Origin: Nemophila menziesii
Lineage: Eukaryota; Streptophyta; Magnoliopsida; Boraginales; Hydrophyllaceae
DNA length: 64,000 bases
Assembly: GCA_029959085.1 (NCBI GenBank)
Contig: JARWIR010000005.1
Location: 8,310,501-8,374,500 of the forward strand
Direction: 5' to 3'
Below, in pieces: positions 11,961-23,388 of the stretch. Positions within the stretch are counted from its first letter, which is position 1. Every line of letters starts with the position of its first letter. Position numbers and translations under genes: made by a program. The notes below the pieces were generated by a model. The model ran no database searches. It had not been told where the DNA came from and saw only the letters and a program-made list of their open reading frames with translations.

Positions 11961-12870
11961 AAAAAGCTCAAAATAAGAAATTTCCTCACCTATGAACAAT
12001 AAACAGGAATTGAGAATGAATATGGCAAAAAATAGTATACAAATAAGTATTAGTTATATCAAATATATAACAATCGATCTAAAAAAATTTATTTAAAATA
12101 AAAATAATATATATGAAAAAAGGGAAGATAGATGAAATACATTTGAGAAAATAGTTATATAACACCAGATACTATAATCCCACATATATATAGCCACAAA
12201 ATACATCAATAATCTGTGAAAATCCAGCTACTTATATAATAAAATCATCACAAACTGCTACCACAGACCACATAAATTACTATTTCATCATGATTTATGC
12301 ATGTATTGATTGATTACCATCGAAATTACCTACCAACCCCGAAAACATGAAATGCTTTACCTTGGTTTGGTAAAAAAATGTAAATCAACAGAAAAGAGTG
12401 GTAACAAAGCAGATTTAGGGGAATAAAGTTATAGATAGTACATAATATATTGTAGATTGAATAGGGTTTCATTAGAATTTGTTGGGAGAATATGATAAGA
12501 CAGAGAAGGAGGCGAGAACTACCGTCTATATGGGTATATTCTATAATACATAGGCCCAGTCAGATCCAAGAGAAGTAATAAAAGGAAAGCCCATGGTATA
12601 TTGCCGGGTCCATTAATATTAAGGGGTAGGCCCAAGTTAAAATTGGTCCATTATTAATTTTACCAAATGACCTTACAAAAAATACCCCGAGTCAGTTTGG
12701 TGACCAAATGAGATTATCATTATCGATGATGGGGAAGCATATATGGGAAAATAACTAATCACACGAATAACATACTATGTAATAAAATCTATAATCGGGA
12801 TAATAACAATATTTTCAGTTAGACACTTGTTTCATTCATTCCGCATGGCTCAACAAGAGATGATTTGATT
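11961..12870. other. AT-rich non-coding stretch
   Basis: No gene or known element seen. A/T-rich up to about 12,480, then slightly more balanced (GGCCCAGTCAGATCC..., GGTAGGCCCAAGTT...). Equivalents: 27144-28053, 42294-43203 and, shortened by the deletion, 55519-56294. Confidence 0.4.
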
Positions 12871-13037
12871 AACTAGTTGGGTTAACTCAATTGGCCAAAA
12901 CATTCTTTTTTCTTCATCCCTTAAAGGTTTAAAGTAAGAGTTAAACAATTCAAATCCCCTCCGTTAATATGGGTAACATAGTTCTTATTTTCATAGGAGT
13001 GTGCATGGAAGACGTGCATATTTATAAAAAAAAAGAC
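12871..13037 (+). mobile_element. Degenerate tRNA-derived SINE, copy I (unit 1)
   Basis: GTTGGGTTAACTCAATTGGCCA (A-box-like), 52 bp later AATTCAAATCCCC (B-box-like), then GGAGTGTGCATGGAAGACGTGCATATTTATAA and an A-run. It aligns along its length with the better-preserved SINE at 13751-13945. The boxes carry too many changes for transcription to be likely. Confidence 0.55.
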
Positions 13038-13544
13038 GATTTGCTTAAGGATGACTCTGTTATTATATTGCCTGAAGGCATGATTGCACAAAAGAGGAGA
13101 ACCAAAAATCTTCTTGAACATTTTTAAGATTTATCAAACAAATATTTTGAGTTTCAAAATATCTAGAGGTACTCATGGGTGATATAGGTATCATATTTAC
13201 CGTAACCTAAAAGGGTCACCCATATCTATGCGAGAGATCTTATGAATGATGATGGTTCAAAATGTAATCTTGATATCTTGAATGAAAATATTCTCCAAAC
13301 CCATTTATATTCTTATATTTAGGCTAATAATAATGGTTTCCAACTGTAAGATATGTCCACTTGGTATATTTATAAGGATAAAATTGTCTTTGTTGAGAAA
13401 ATATAATATTATATGAAAGGGAATCAAGGAAAACCCTATCAAACCTTAATTAGTCGGACCCTCTTGGGTTACCCTAAAAAAACTATAAAGACTTTTTCTG
13501 ATCCTTAAACACCCCCTCCTCCCCCCTTAGCCCCAAAGTATGTA
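13038..13544. other. Non-coding stretch between SINE I and the second LINE fragment
   Basis: Nothing recognised. It may be decayed retrotransposon sequence continuing into the LINE fragment at 13545 but has no readable motif. Equivalents: 28220-28726, 43370-43876, 56461-56967. Confidence 0.35.
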
Positions 13545-13735
13545 ATTTTTTTGGGGAAGGCTTTCAAGAATGGTCTTCCAATTAAAGAAAATGCTAGACG
13601 ATGTGCCCTCAACTGTACTTGTAAATCGTGTGGTAATGAAAGAAAATTGGTGAGCAACTCCCATTTGCATAAGCCTTTACTAAAGTTATGTGGTTTCCTA
13701 AACCTGAAAAGTTTCTTTCTCAAACCAATGCTAAA
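13545..13735 (+). mobile_element. Possible LINE zinc-binding fragment, plus strand (unit 1)
   Basis: A 63-codon open stretch reads GKAFKNGLPIKENARR... then CTCKSCGNERKLVSNSHL. This resembles the 'W+A...LPT+.NL.RR...C..CG.E.E...H' pattern of plant LINE reverse-transcriptase zinc-binding regions. It is short, divergent and lacks the rest of the element, so the assignment is tentative. It is distinct from the minus-strand LINE near 3.4-4.3 kb. Confidence 0.4.
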
Positions 13736-13750
13736 GATATAGAAATACAA

Positions 13751-13945
13751 CCGGTTGGGTTAGCTCAACTGGCTAGAGCCTTGCTATTTCTTCAGCACTT
13801 AAAGGGGAGACACAAAGTACGAAACGTTTGTGAAATAAGAGACACAAGGTTCGAACCCCTCTCTGAACTAGGTACCTAATTTTGATTTACTTGAAAATAT
13901 ACATGGGGAGGCGTGTATACCCCCGTGGGATTAGTCGGGGTGTTA
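13751..13945 (+). mobile_element. tRNA-derived SINE, Au-like 3' part (unit 1)
   Basis: Head: GGTTGGGTTAGCTCAACTGGC, with an A-box-like TAGCTCAACTGG. B-box-like GGTTCGAACCC lies near 13850. After it come ACATGGGGAGGCGTGTATAC and CCCCGTGGGATTAGTCGGGGTG, which resemble the 3' part of the plant Au SINE family as I remember it. The A-to-B distance is about 75 bp, longer than in copy I, with GAGACACAA occurring twice (near 13807 and 13840), as if about 34 bp were duplicated or inserted. No clear target-site duplication found. Confidence 0.65.
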
Positions 13946-14632
13946 TGTCTACACTACTTGTTGACTTTAATACCACTCACTCGAATTTTCGTAATATAGT
14001 GACTGATATTGTAATTATTCTACCTACTACTAGCGTTTTCTCTTTTCATACCAACATTTGTGATTTTCAGGTATGATGAATATACTAACATATACAAGTT
14101 CTACACCACGAACTTTGATCGAAGGACCATATATGGTAACCTTTTCCCATCAACTATTTAAAAATTAATTGTGATGTTTCCTCATTACTCAAAATTTGTA
14201 AAAGTTTGTCTATCTATGATGTCAGAAATGAGAAGGGGAACCGATCGATTGAGTGGCTATTCCGTTCGAGCATGGCATATCTAGGTGGTGGGGTCTCCTC
14301 CCACCTCTCGGGGAGTCCGTTTAAAAAATAATCGATTTTTTTAGATTAAAATCTTTATAAAAATAGACTTTCATCCCTAAATCTTAAATTTTCACTAAAA
14401 CTCACCCTCTAATCTCTACCCAAACTAGAAATTACCCCCACTAATTGTTTTAACTTTTCACCTCCCATAGATGTGCCCCTGGCGTCCGAGACTGCTTTTG
14501 CTATTGAAGTTGAATTTCAAAGGTTTCTTTAGTGAGTATGGATGCATAATGATTCTAGGTTACTAGCATGATAAGAGAGAAAATTCTTGCATACATCGCA
14601 CGACATCTCGCTATAAATTGTTTCTCATTTTC

Positions 14633-14635
<3 letters not shown>
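13946..14635. other. Upstream non-coding region of the B3 gene
   Basis: No gene seen. It includes the GC-richer GGTGGTGGGGTCTCCTCCCACC near 14,286, an imperfect inverted repeat, and the site near 14,397 where units 2-4 carry an extra GTACAGTC. Equivalents: 29128-29825, 44278-44975, 57369-58066. It may contain distal promoter elements of the next B3 copy. Confidence 0.4.

Positions 14636-14692
<57 letters not shown>
14636..14692. repeat. (AT)n microsatellite, 57 bp (upstream of B3 copy 2)
   Basis: Uninterrupted AT dinucleotide run about 345 bp upstream of the ATG at 15038. It is three times longer than the equivalent tract in the other units. Confidence 0.95.
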
Positions 14693-14700
<8 letters not shown>

Positions 14701-14892
14701 AGAGAAACAATTTTCTATTCAAATACTTGTTAATTTAATTTGTATTTAGAGAGACAGTAATTGTGTTATTCAAAATATAATATACAATTTTCCGTCCTGT
14801 ATGCTTAGATCCTTCGGGATTTTTTCAAAAATAATTACCCCATAATGTAACAAATAGGTAGACTTATTAGTCCAAAAAGACCACCAATACCA

Positions 14893-14899
14893 TATAAAC
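14893..14899 (+). promoter_or_regulatory. Candidate TATA box for B3 copy 2
   Basis: TATAAAC about 140 bp upstream of the ATG at 15038, in a region conserved in all units. This would give a 5' leader of about 110 nt if transcription starts some 30 bp downstream. Assigned from motif and position only. Confidence 0.35.
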
Positions 14900-15037
14900 A
14901 AGACAGGAAAATACAGCAGGATTTACACCTTCCCTCGAGTCCGTCACTCAAATTTATTCTGCTTCCTGGTTTCCCTTTTTCCTTTTCCATCAATATATTA
15001 GCTACCCCGTGGACCCAAATCTTACAACGTCGAGCAA

Positions 15038-17226
15038 ATGTCAGGAGTGAAGCCAAAAACATTAGTTGTTCGATTACAGCCACCACGGCAACAGATGGTG
15101 GTGGTTCAGCCAAATCCAGAACCAATTCAAGTTCCCGAAAAAGAATCTGTTGAGGAACAAGAAGAGCACGGCAATGAATGGCCTACACATGACGATGAAG
15201 CTGCTCCTAGAACTACGACTATTATTCTTCCCAACACTTCTTCTTCATCTCCATCCACTTTTCCCCTGGTTTATTTTTTACCCTCTTTCTCTTTTGATCT
15301 CTATATTTTCATATATATATAAGTATGTATAGATTTGTTGGGTTTAATTTCCCGAGTTAATTGTAGATCTGGTTTACTATTACCAGGGGAAACGAAAGAG
15401 GAAGCCGAAGGAGATTCAAGATGATATTTCACCAATTATTCCCCGGAAAAAGAAGAATTCTTCTTCTTCTAAATCTAAACAGGTACTCTGATCCAGGATA
15501 TCACCGAATTTCCATTTTACCTCACTGTTCTTTCGATTTATCATATGGGATATTTGTTGCTTTACTTTGTAATAAATTCTTTTTTATCGAAATTTCCGAA
15601 CTGTCAATATTATGTGAGATTTCCGAGCTGACAATATTTTCTTGTAGATTGTTTCCTAATTACATTTCGATAGCTGAGTACAATGAATAGATCTTTACAG
15701 AGTACCTTTTGTTTTAGACTATTCCTTCTAAATTCTGATTTATTATATGTTCTTAATCAGGTACTTAATGGCGGGGCAAGGCCTGGAGAAGGATCAAGCA
15801 CGGCTATACAGCCTCCACCTGTCCCTCAGAAATCTCCGACAATGATAAGAGCAGAGGAGATTCAAGCCAGCTTAGGAAATGAATATCCTAGCTTTCTCAA
15901 AACACTAGTTAGATCAAATGTTGCTAGTTGCTTCTAGATGGTATGCATTTTTATAAACGAACGGTCTAGATTGTACCACACCAAGGGGCTCAGATTAATA
16001 TTTGTTTTTTAAAAAAAAAATCTGAACAGGGTCTTCCGGTTCGGTTCTGTAAGCAATATTTACCAAGAAAGGACACTACTGTAACAGTAGAGGATGAAGA
16101 TGGTAAAATTTTTGAGGTCAAATACTTTGCGGAAAAAAATGGACTTAGTGCTGGTTGGAGAAAATATATTGGTGCCCATAAGTTAGTAGAAGGTGATGTT
16201 TTAATCTTCCAGTTGATTGATTATGCTAAGTTTAAGGTAACAACATTTTATTATCTTTTATTTTTTTTATTTTTTTTTTTTAATTTTAATGTTAACATTT
16301 GATAATATGTGATTAATTAATAGATTCATGTAATAAAATCACATGATATGACCGAAGTTGATGGTGCACTTAGCCTACTCAATCTTGACGCCCAACAGAC
16401 TGATCCAGGTTAGTTTTATTACTTCTTTATCTTAATTGCAACTACATCCTTGAACTATCCTCGAAAACCTGAAACACCCCCTTATATATTATAACTAGGA
16501 TATAACACACGATTGTTCACACTTGTATAAACAGAGGTTATTAAAAACAAGAAGCGCCCAAAGTCTCTTCCTTCAACCCTACTTCGAAAGAAGAAAACGA
16601 AAGCAGATTTCTCACGGTCAGACGCACCTAGTGATGAAGTAGCTTCCGAAGTATCAGGAGGGTTTCAAATTCCGCCTTGTTTCAGAGATTTAAAAACCTT
16701 TGATGATTTTCATGTGGTTATTAATGGAGTATGCGTAGATTCTGAGCTTCCAGAAGATATCAGAAGAAAATATTACAAACTTTGTTGCAGTAAAAAGTCG
16801 TATCTCCATGATCGTTTACTCCCCGGACTTTACTGCAAATTAGCTGCGGGAATGATATTCGAATTTGTTAACACAGTTGAAACTATTAGAGGTTGTAAAC
16901 TCACTACAGCTAGGAGAGACTTTGAGATATGGGATAAATCTTTACGATCTTTTGAATTGTTGGGTATGAATGTTGGGTTTGTAAGAGCGAGACTTGATAA
17001 GTTGATTAGTCTTGCATTTGATTCTGAAGGTGCTTCTGAAACAAAAAAGTATTGGGATGCAAAGATTGAGAGAGTTCAATATGAAGAGGAGATTATGTGC
17101 CTTGAAACTAAACTTGTAGGGTTGAAAGAAGCTTCTGAGAAATGTGACGAGGAGATTGAGAATTTGAGGTCTAAGGCGGAAAGTTATGAAGTTTTGTTTC
17201 AAGAAGAGGTTAATGCACCGTGGTGA
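15038..17226 (+). pseudogene. B3-domain gene copy 2, nonsense mutation in the B3 domain
   Basis: Same six-exon structure: 15038-15268, 15387-15482, 15761-15940, 16030-16236, 16324-16408, 16535-17226. The ATG at 15038 is the first of a clean open frame through exon 1. G-to-A at 15936 turns the Trp168 codon of FWMGLP into TAG, so the product would stop at 167 aa, just after the start of the B3 domain, without the C-terminal region. All splice sites are intact and there is only one other coding change relative to copy 1 (A458T, ACT at 17107), so the loss looks recent. Exon 3 is 180 nt with phase 0 on both sides, so skipping it would keep the frame but remove the start of the B3 domain. A sequencing error is possible but cannot be tested here. 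Confidence 0.85.
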
Positions 17227-17672
17227 TATTTCAGAAAGTTGATGTTTATGTATTGGAGATCGCATTTAGGATGTGGAGACTTTATAGTTGTTGTGAATGA
17301 ATGCTTGAGTTTTTTAATTATACTTTTGAAAAAGTTTTTAGCTGAGTGGTTGTTTTTATATTTGTTTGATACATAAATTATTCGGCTAACGATTAATCTG
17401 CATGAATTACTTCTGTGTTTTCTTCTTCTTTCAAACATTTTTAGGTATTACTTTTGTAGAGTCTTGGCTTATCTGGGGTCCAGAAATTTTAAATGGTCTA
17501 GGCGAGAATTTTAGAAAGTTTATGTTTATGTAATGGAGATTGGATTTATGATGTGAAGACTAAGGATGATGTTTTGTTTGAGTAGTGATTTATGGTAGCA
17601 CATAACGGATTTCCCTTTCCTTAGCCTTTAGGTTTTGTGATCCAGTTTTGGTATATGGATTGTCTCTTCGAG

Positions 17673-18429
17673 TTCATTCGTATAGAATATTTCTTATATA
17701 TACCTTTGTGTCGCTTTATTAGTTTGATCGTGTTTGTTGGTCCTTCTGTGTATCTTACTTTTCCAGTCTGGTAAATCGACCCGGCTGTAAAAAAAAATCT
17801 TTATTGTTCTTTAATATAGATATCTCAGTTTTTCAATATCTTTTAGTTGAGACAATTTGTCACCATTTTTGCCTTTTCTCTAAGAGGCAAGAATGGTGAA
17901 ATTATTATAAAATTAGCAGGGAGGAACATGAAACTTGTTCCTAAACAATTTAAACCTAAAAGATTTGATACATTTGAAGGTGAATCACGTAGATGTTAAA
18001 TGTCACATTCTTCAAATATAATTTCTTTTGATGGGATATTATTTACTCAACCGAAAAGAAAATCCAAGGTTGAAAATGTGCCTGGTTTCATATTTTGGAG
18101 GCTTGTGCTGGACTTTTGAAGAAGGGTCAGATGACGACGATGTTAAACTTGAAGCAACATCTCTATATTGTTACCATAGATAATTCTTCGTTTTGTGTAG
18201 TGTAAAGTTTCGTTATAATATAACTGTTCACTCGACCAAGAAAAAAATTCTTTAAAGGGTGACGTCTCTATTTCTATAGCGAAAGCATATATTGTTGAAG
18301 TTCTAATTTCTGTAACATACTAACATATCACTGTTGAAGTATGTTAAACCCCATAATTGTGTTCAAAAGATGAAGTATAAAAGTTAGTGTGATGAAAAAG
18401 CCTTCTATTAGTATATTGAGGTAATATTC
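17673..18429. repeat. Segment D1 (unit 2)
   Basis: Collinear with D1 of unit 1 and nearly identical to it. Confidence 0.8.
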
Positions 18430-18613
18430 TTTTTCTTTTGTTAATGTTTAATTATATTAATACACATAATTGAGTAAAGTACAAAGTATCACCTAAAACC
18501 AAAAAGGGTTTAACGTGCCAACAAACTTATGTTTCGCTACCTATTCAACTAGTCTATTACTTTTACCACTAACAAAGGAAAAAAAAACGGATTACACAAT
18601 TCCACAGTACCGT

Positions 18614-19504
18614 ATATCAATTTAAAGTATTATAGCAATCGAAATTACTACACGGAAGTCTAGAAGCTAAAGGTTTCCCTATCATTTCACAATGGCTCTC
18701 AATAATTGTAGCGTTGTCAGGAAAACCTTGAGCTAATTCGCCTCCCACAAAATATCATATGTATCCGCTTCTATTGATCTTCTAACTTCTATAATCTTAG
18801 CATCTCAATAGTCTTGCCAAAAGAGTCCCTGATTATATAAGAGATTGCACAACCAGTAAGAGAATAATTGGTATCCGTATTTATTTTATATTTATTAGTA
18901 GAGGAAAGAATCTATTTTAATATTATTACACGTGACTATGTCACTTTGATTAAAGTCATTTAACTTACTTTTAATTGACGAGTTGTAAGGATTTAAATCC
19001 TTCACAATTAGAAATTGCATTTTTAATATTTGAATTTTCCTTTTTATAATTTTTCCAATTTGAGTAAGCAATTTTACAAAAAAAGTTAGGGTTAGGAGAA
19101 ACACTATTAAATTCAAAATTATTCCTTTCTTTCCATATTTTCCAGCATATATTAATTACTCAATAACTCAGCAAAATATTATTCTTGGCCATGAATTTCT
19201 TTCAAAGAGGCAACGGTTGATAAAAACCAATCACCAATCCTTGAAGTACTATTATCCATTATTCTAAATGTTAAAGAAGATTGCATACCAAGCAGCTCGA
19301 GCCCCAAGGGCAAGCAAAAAGTAAATGTTCAATTGATTCAGCATTGCAATTACATAATTTACAAACTTTTAAATTTGTGCATTTCATGTTATAAAGATTG
19401 ACTTCGGGATTGTATCCTTTATACACTTTCTCATAAAAATTTTACGCTTAGGTGCAATTAGTTTTTTAAATTGTACTCCAAATTTCTAGATTGTTTAAAT
19501 GAGA
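18614..19504 (-). mobile_element. Decayed LINE remnant (unit 2)
   Basis: Same fragment as in unit 1, carried along by the array duplication and not an independent insertion. Confidence 0.75.
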
Positions 19505-19759
19505 TGAAGAAGGAAGTGAGGATATAACATTCTTTTGCTTTTCATCTTTATTATTCTTAAGTATCTGATAAGAACTTTTAACAGTAAATTTTTCATCTTT
19601 AGTTTTATTTCAAATACAGAAATCATTGCATTCATAAGAGGTGATAAACATACAAGATATTATACTAGCTATATCCTGGCTAAATTATGAGTTAACAAAC
19701 TCTAAATTCCAGCCATTATCAGGCTTAAAAAATTCTTTATGGCCTTTGTGTCACTTGAC

Positions 19760-20526
19760 TTCATTCATATAGAATATTTTTTTTTATATATGCCTTTGTG
19801 TCGCTTTATTGTTTGTGATTCGAGAATTTGTTACGGTTTGGATTTTCAGAAAGGAATTAGGGGCATGGTCCGTGGATTGTACTTCCTCTATTTTTACATT
19901 GTTCTTTATTGTCTCTTCAATATAGATATCTCAGTTTTTCAATATCTTTTAGTTGAGACAATTCTTACAATTTTTTTCCTTTCTCAAAGAGGCAAGAATG
20001 GTGAAATCTTATAAAATTAGCAGGGAGGAACAGGAAACCTGTTCCTAAACAATCTAACTCTAAAATTTTTGACACATTTGAAGGTGAATCACGTAGCTGT
20101 TAAATGTCACATTCTTCAAATATAATTTATTTGAATGGGGTATTATTTACTCAACCGAGAAGAAAATCCAGGATCGAAACTGTCGCCTGGTTTCGTATTT
20201 TGGAGGCTTGTGCTGGACTTTTGAGGAAGGGTCAGATGACGATGTTAAACTTGAAGCAACATCTCTATGTTGTTACCATAGATTATTCTTCGTTTTGTAT
20301 AGTGTATGGTTTCTTTGTTTTAATATAACCATTCACTCGACCCAAAAAAAAAATTATTCTTTATTTCTATAGCGAAAGCATATATTGTTGAAGTTGTTCT
20401 AACTTCTATAACTTATTAACATTTCACTGTTAAATTATGTTGAACCCCATAATCGTGTTCAAAAGATTAAGTATAAAATTTAGTTTGACGAAAAAGCCTG
20501 CCTATTAGTGTATTGAGGTAATATAC
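19760..20526. repeat. Segment D2 (unit 2)
   Basis: Collinear with D2 of unit 1 and nearly identical to it. Confidence 0.8.
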
Positions 20527-21694
20527 AAGATAAGTCGTAACATGTGGTGTATATTAAAGAGAAGGCAAGGTCGTCCTCAACTTGTATATACTTAATTGTG
20601 CTTTGTACAAGAAACTTTCAACAGTGTTAGAATTTAAAGGAAACTACTAATTATTTTGTGTAAAATAAATATAACTTTTATTACGTAAATCAACTCTTTT
20701 GATTAACATTTTTACAAATAATTAGATACTATCCTTAATTTTTTTAAAGACTATCATATTGGTTGTTGACTCCATTTGAAGTGTCGTACCTTCTCTTCAA
20801 AAATTAGTGTTAAATTTAAAGGCATGGTTTCTTTTAGGGTGAGCAAGGATTGAGTTTATTCTAGGTTGACATCAATGGTAAGTATAGGGTAGAAAACCAG
20901 ATTTAGGTTTGCCAATAATAAGGATCGGGTAAAATTTTACCCTGCTCTTAGATTATTTATACACACATGGGTTTACCTAAAAATAATTTATTAACATGGA
21001 TCTTTTACATGCATACTACACAAATTCAAGCCAAAAAACACAATACATGTAAAGCACAATATTAAACTTGAATTTAAATTGTTCATTAAGTCGTTTATAA
21101 CAAGAAAAAGACCTACTCATTATAATAAACTAATTACATATTGTTTGTTTGATACTCTAAGTAAGTTACTAATCTAACCTTACAATAATTCACAAAAATA
21201 ATACAAATCCTTTCTCAAAAAGTATTACAAGTTCTCACAAAGATATTACTTGTCTTTATATTTTGTTAAGGTTCATGTTGAGATGTTTCCGCGTTAAGAG
21301 TTTCCAGAAAATATTTACTTACACAATTACGGACGATTCCAGTTTAGCACTTGTATATTTTATAGGTCTCAGAAATGTTTATTTTCGTCATAGGATAGAA
21401 AGTATATTCCGAGCAAATACAATACTGTAACGAGTTATGCATTTGACCTCCACCACACTAGCACATCAAAATTTTCCTCCTCGCCTTCAATATCCTCTAA
21501 AACATACTTTTCAACTCCAGTCTTTCTGTTGGATGTTTGGATAGGATCAAATAATTGTTTGAGTTGTTCTTTAATGAATGTTTGGGGAGCAAATGTTGTA
21601 GAAGAATATGATTTTGGTATTTATGGGTACTGTTCAGCCTTTACAACAATTAAAATTTGCTATGTCTGCATAACTCTTAAACAAAGATTTTAAA

Positions 21695-23019
21695 CTACTT
21701 GATATTTTTTCCAAGTAAAGTCGCGACTTCATAAGACCCGTGCATGTGATCTAACCAAAACTTCAGATAAGGATTTTTCTTTCTCGGGTCAACAATAACC
21801 GACATGAATAGTAACATATTCATATTAGCACCCAATCCCCAATACTTATCAAATTTCAGCTTCAATTTCAAAGTCATGTCATATAATATAGAATCATCAC
21901 CTGAACCAAGCATAGAAATACGTCAATACAACACAATAATTTCATCAAAGTATAAGTTACGAGTGACAAAATGAGTATCGGAGAAGCATCAAATAATATC
22001 ACAGAATAGTTTTAGGATTGCTAAACCGAATTCTGAGCATTTGTCCAATCAACTTTATTTGGTAGCCCTCAGTCCAAATCATTTATATATTCAACAAACA
22101 TCTTGTTCACTTTGAAAAACTTCATTAAACACATTCTCGTACTTTTTAGCCCCATAAAGGCATGAGATAAGTATAATTTCACCTAGTTTGTATATCAACG
22201 CAAAGAATGCTCGTGAAATAAATGTTAGTTATAGCAGCAACATAACATTTAAAACATAAAAACCGGCTTGGTGAGGATCTAACATAGATAACTATATCAC
22301 ACACTCTAACAATGGCATAATCAATATATTTTAAACCCGATATGACAATCAGATTTAAGATATAAAAACAACATCTTATATGCAAGTATTCATTGACACA
22401 TATGGAGGGTTGGGTGCAAGTAAGCATTCCTTGATTAAATATACCACTATGTTATTAGAACTAACGTTATCTACCGTAATTGTTAAAACTTTGTCAACCA
22501 CCTCCTCCATTCAAGTAATACCAAATGGATTTTATTACCACAGTCTAACCTTTATTATCTATGATCATGGAAAAACTTAAAATATACTTTCTAAGGACCC
22601 GATTTTCATTAATTTAATAAGAAGTACAACTATATAGTTAAGATATTAAATAGAGGTACATGTATCAGTTGTAAGGCTAAACGTTTACCTCTTAAACTAG
22701 TCTTCAAAAGAGTTTTTTTATGTTCATACATTTTGGAAATGTCTCGTGCACTGTACACAAAAACAAAAATTCCTAAACCTTAGCCCTCTACAACTCAAAA
22801 AGACATTTACTCAAGTATGATAATCTCAGTTAGGGCCTCTATAACACTATGTTGTGAAAAAACATAAGATTTCAGACTTGCACCCTCATGGGGTGGAAAA
22901 ACGATATTAGACTGACCAATTTGGATGACATTATAAAAGTATTTTGGATTTTTCCAACATTCAAAGAATTCATATGCTTGTTTTGTATGAGTACCACGGG
23001 TTTAAGAACTAGCATTACA
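21695..23019 (-). mobile_element. Decayed hAT-family transposase (unit 2)
   Basis: Same remnant as in unit 1, co-duplicated, with the same disabling changes. Confidence 0.85.
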
Positions 23020-23388
23020 TAATTTCCCTTAACATTTTTATAAAATTTGAAAAGTGGTCCCAACATGTTGCAAGATTTTTCTCTTTTCTCTTTTTTTGTA
23101 GGGAAAATTTGGGTATTGGTATGTGACTTCTAAAGGGAAGGGTTTGATTACCTTAAGTGTTATCATCAAGATCTACAATATCGATGATGTTATTTGTAAA
23201 TATTGATTTATATCGGCAATATAAATTATAAACCAATGTTAGTTCATGTAAAATAAGAAGATTACAAGTAATTTGGAAGTGTTATAGGGCCTTAAAATGT
23301 AATTTACGGGGGTTCTAAGCGATCAAAATTCCAATATTTAACTTACTAATCCATAAACTAATGTTTTTACACAAAACAATAATTTTCG

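Larger units (their letters stand above)
1..15184. repeat. Tandem array unit 1 (15,184 bp)
   Basis: First head-to-tail unit, phased on the first base of the window, which lies inside exon 1 of a B3 gene. The same sequence restarts at 15185, 30337, 45489 and 58578. This unit is the most divergent in its right half (about 11.6-14.7 kb). It has a 57-bp (AT)n tract against 19-21 bp elsewhere, lacks the 8-bp GTACAGTC insertion found near the promoter in units 2-4, and has many private single-base differences. Confidence 0.97.

Noticed and set aside
13755..13862. Functional tRNA gene
   Set aside because: A- and B-box-like motifs are present, but their spacing is far too long, no acceptor stem closes, and Au-SINE-like sequence follows. 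It fits a SINE better.
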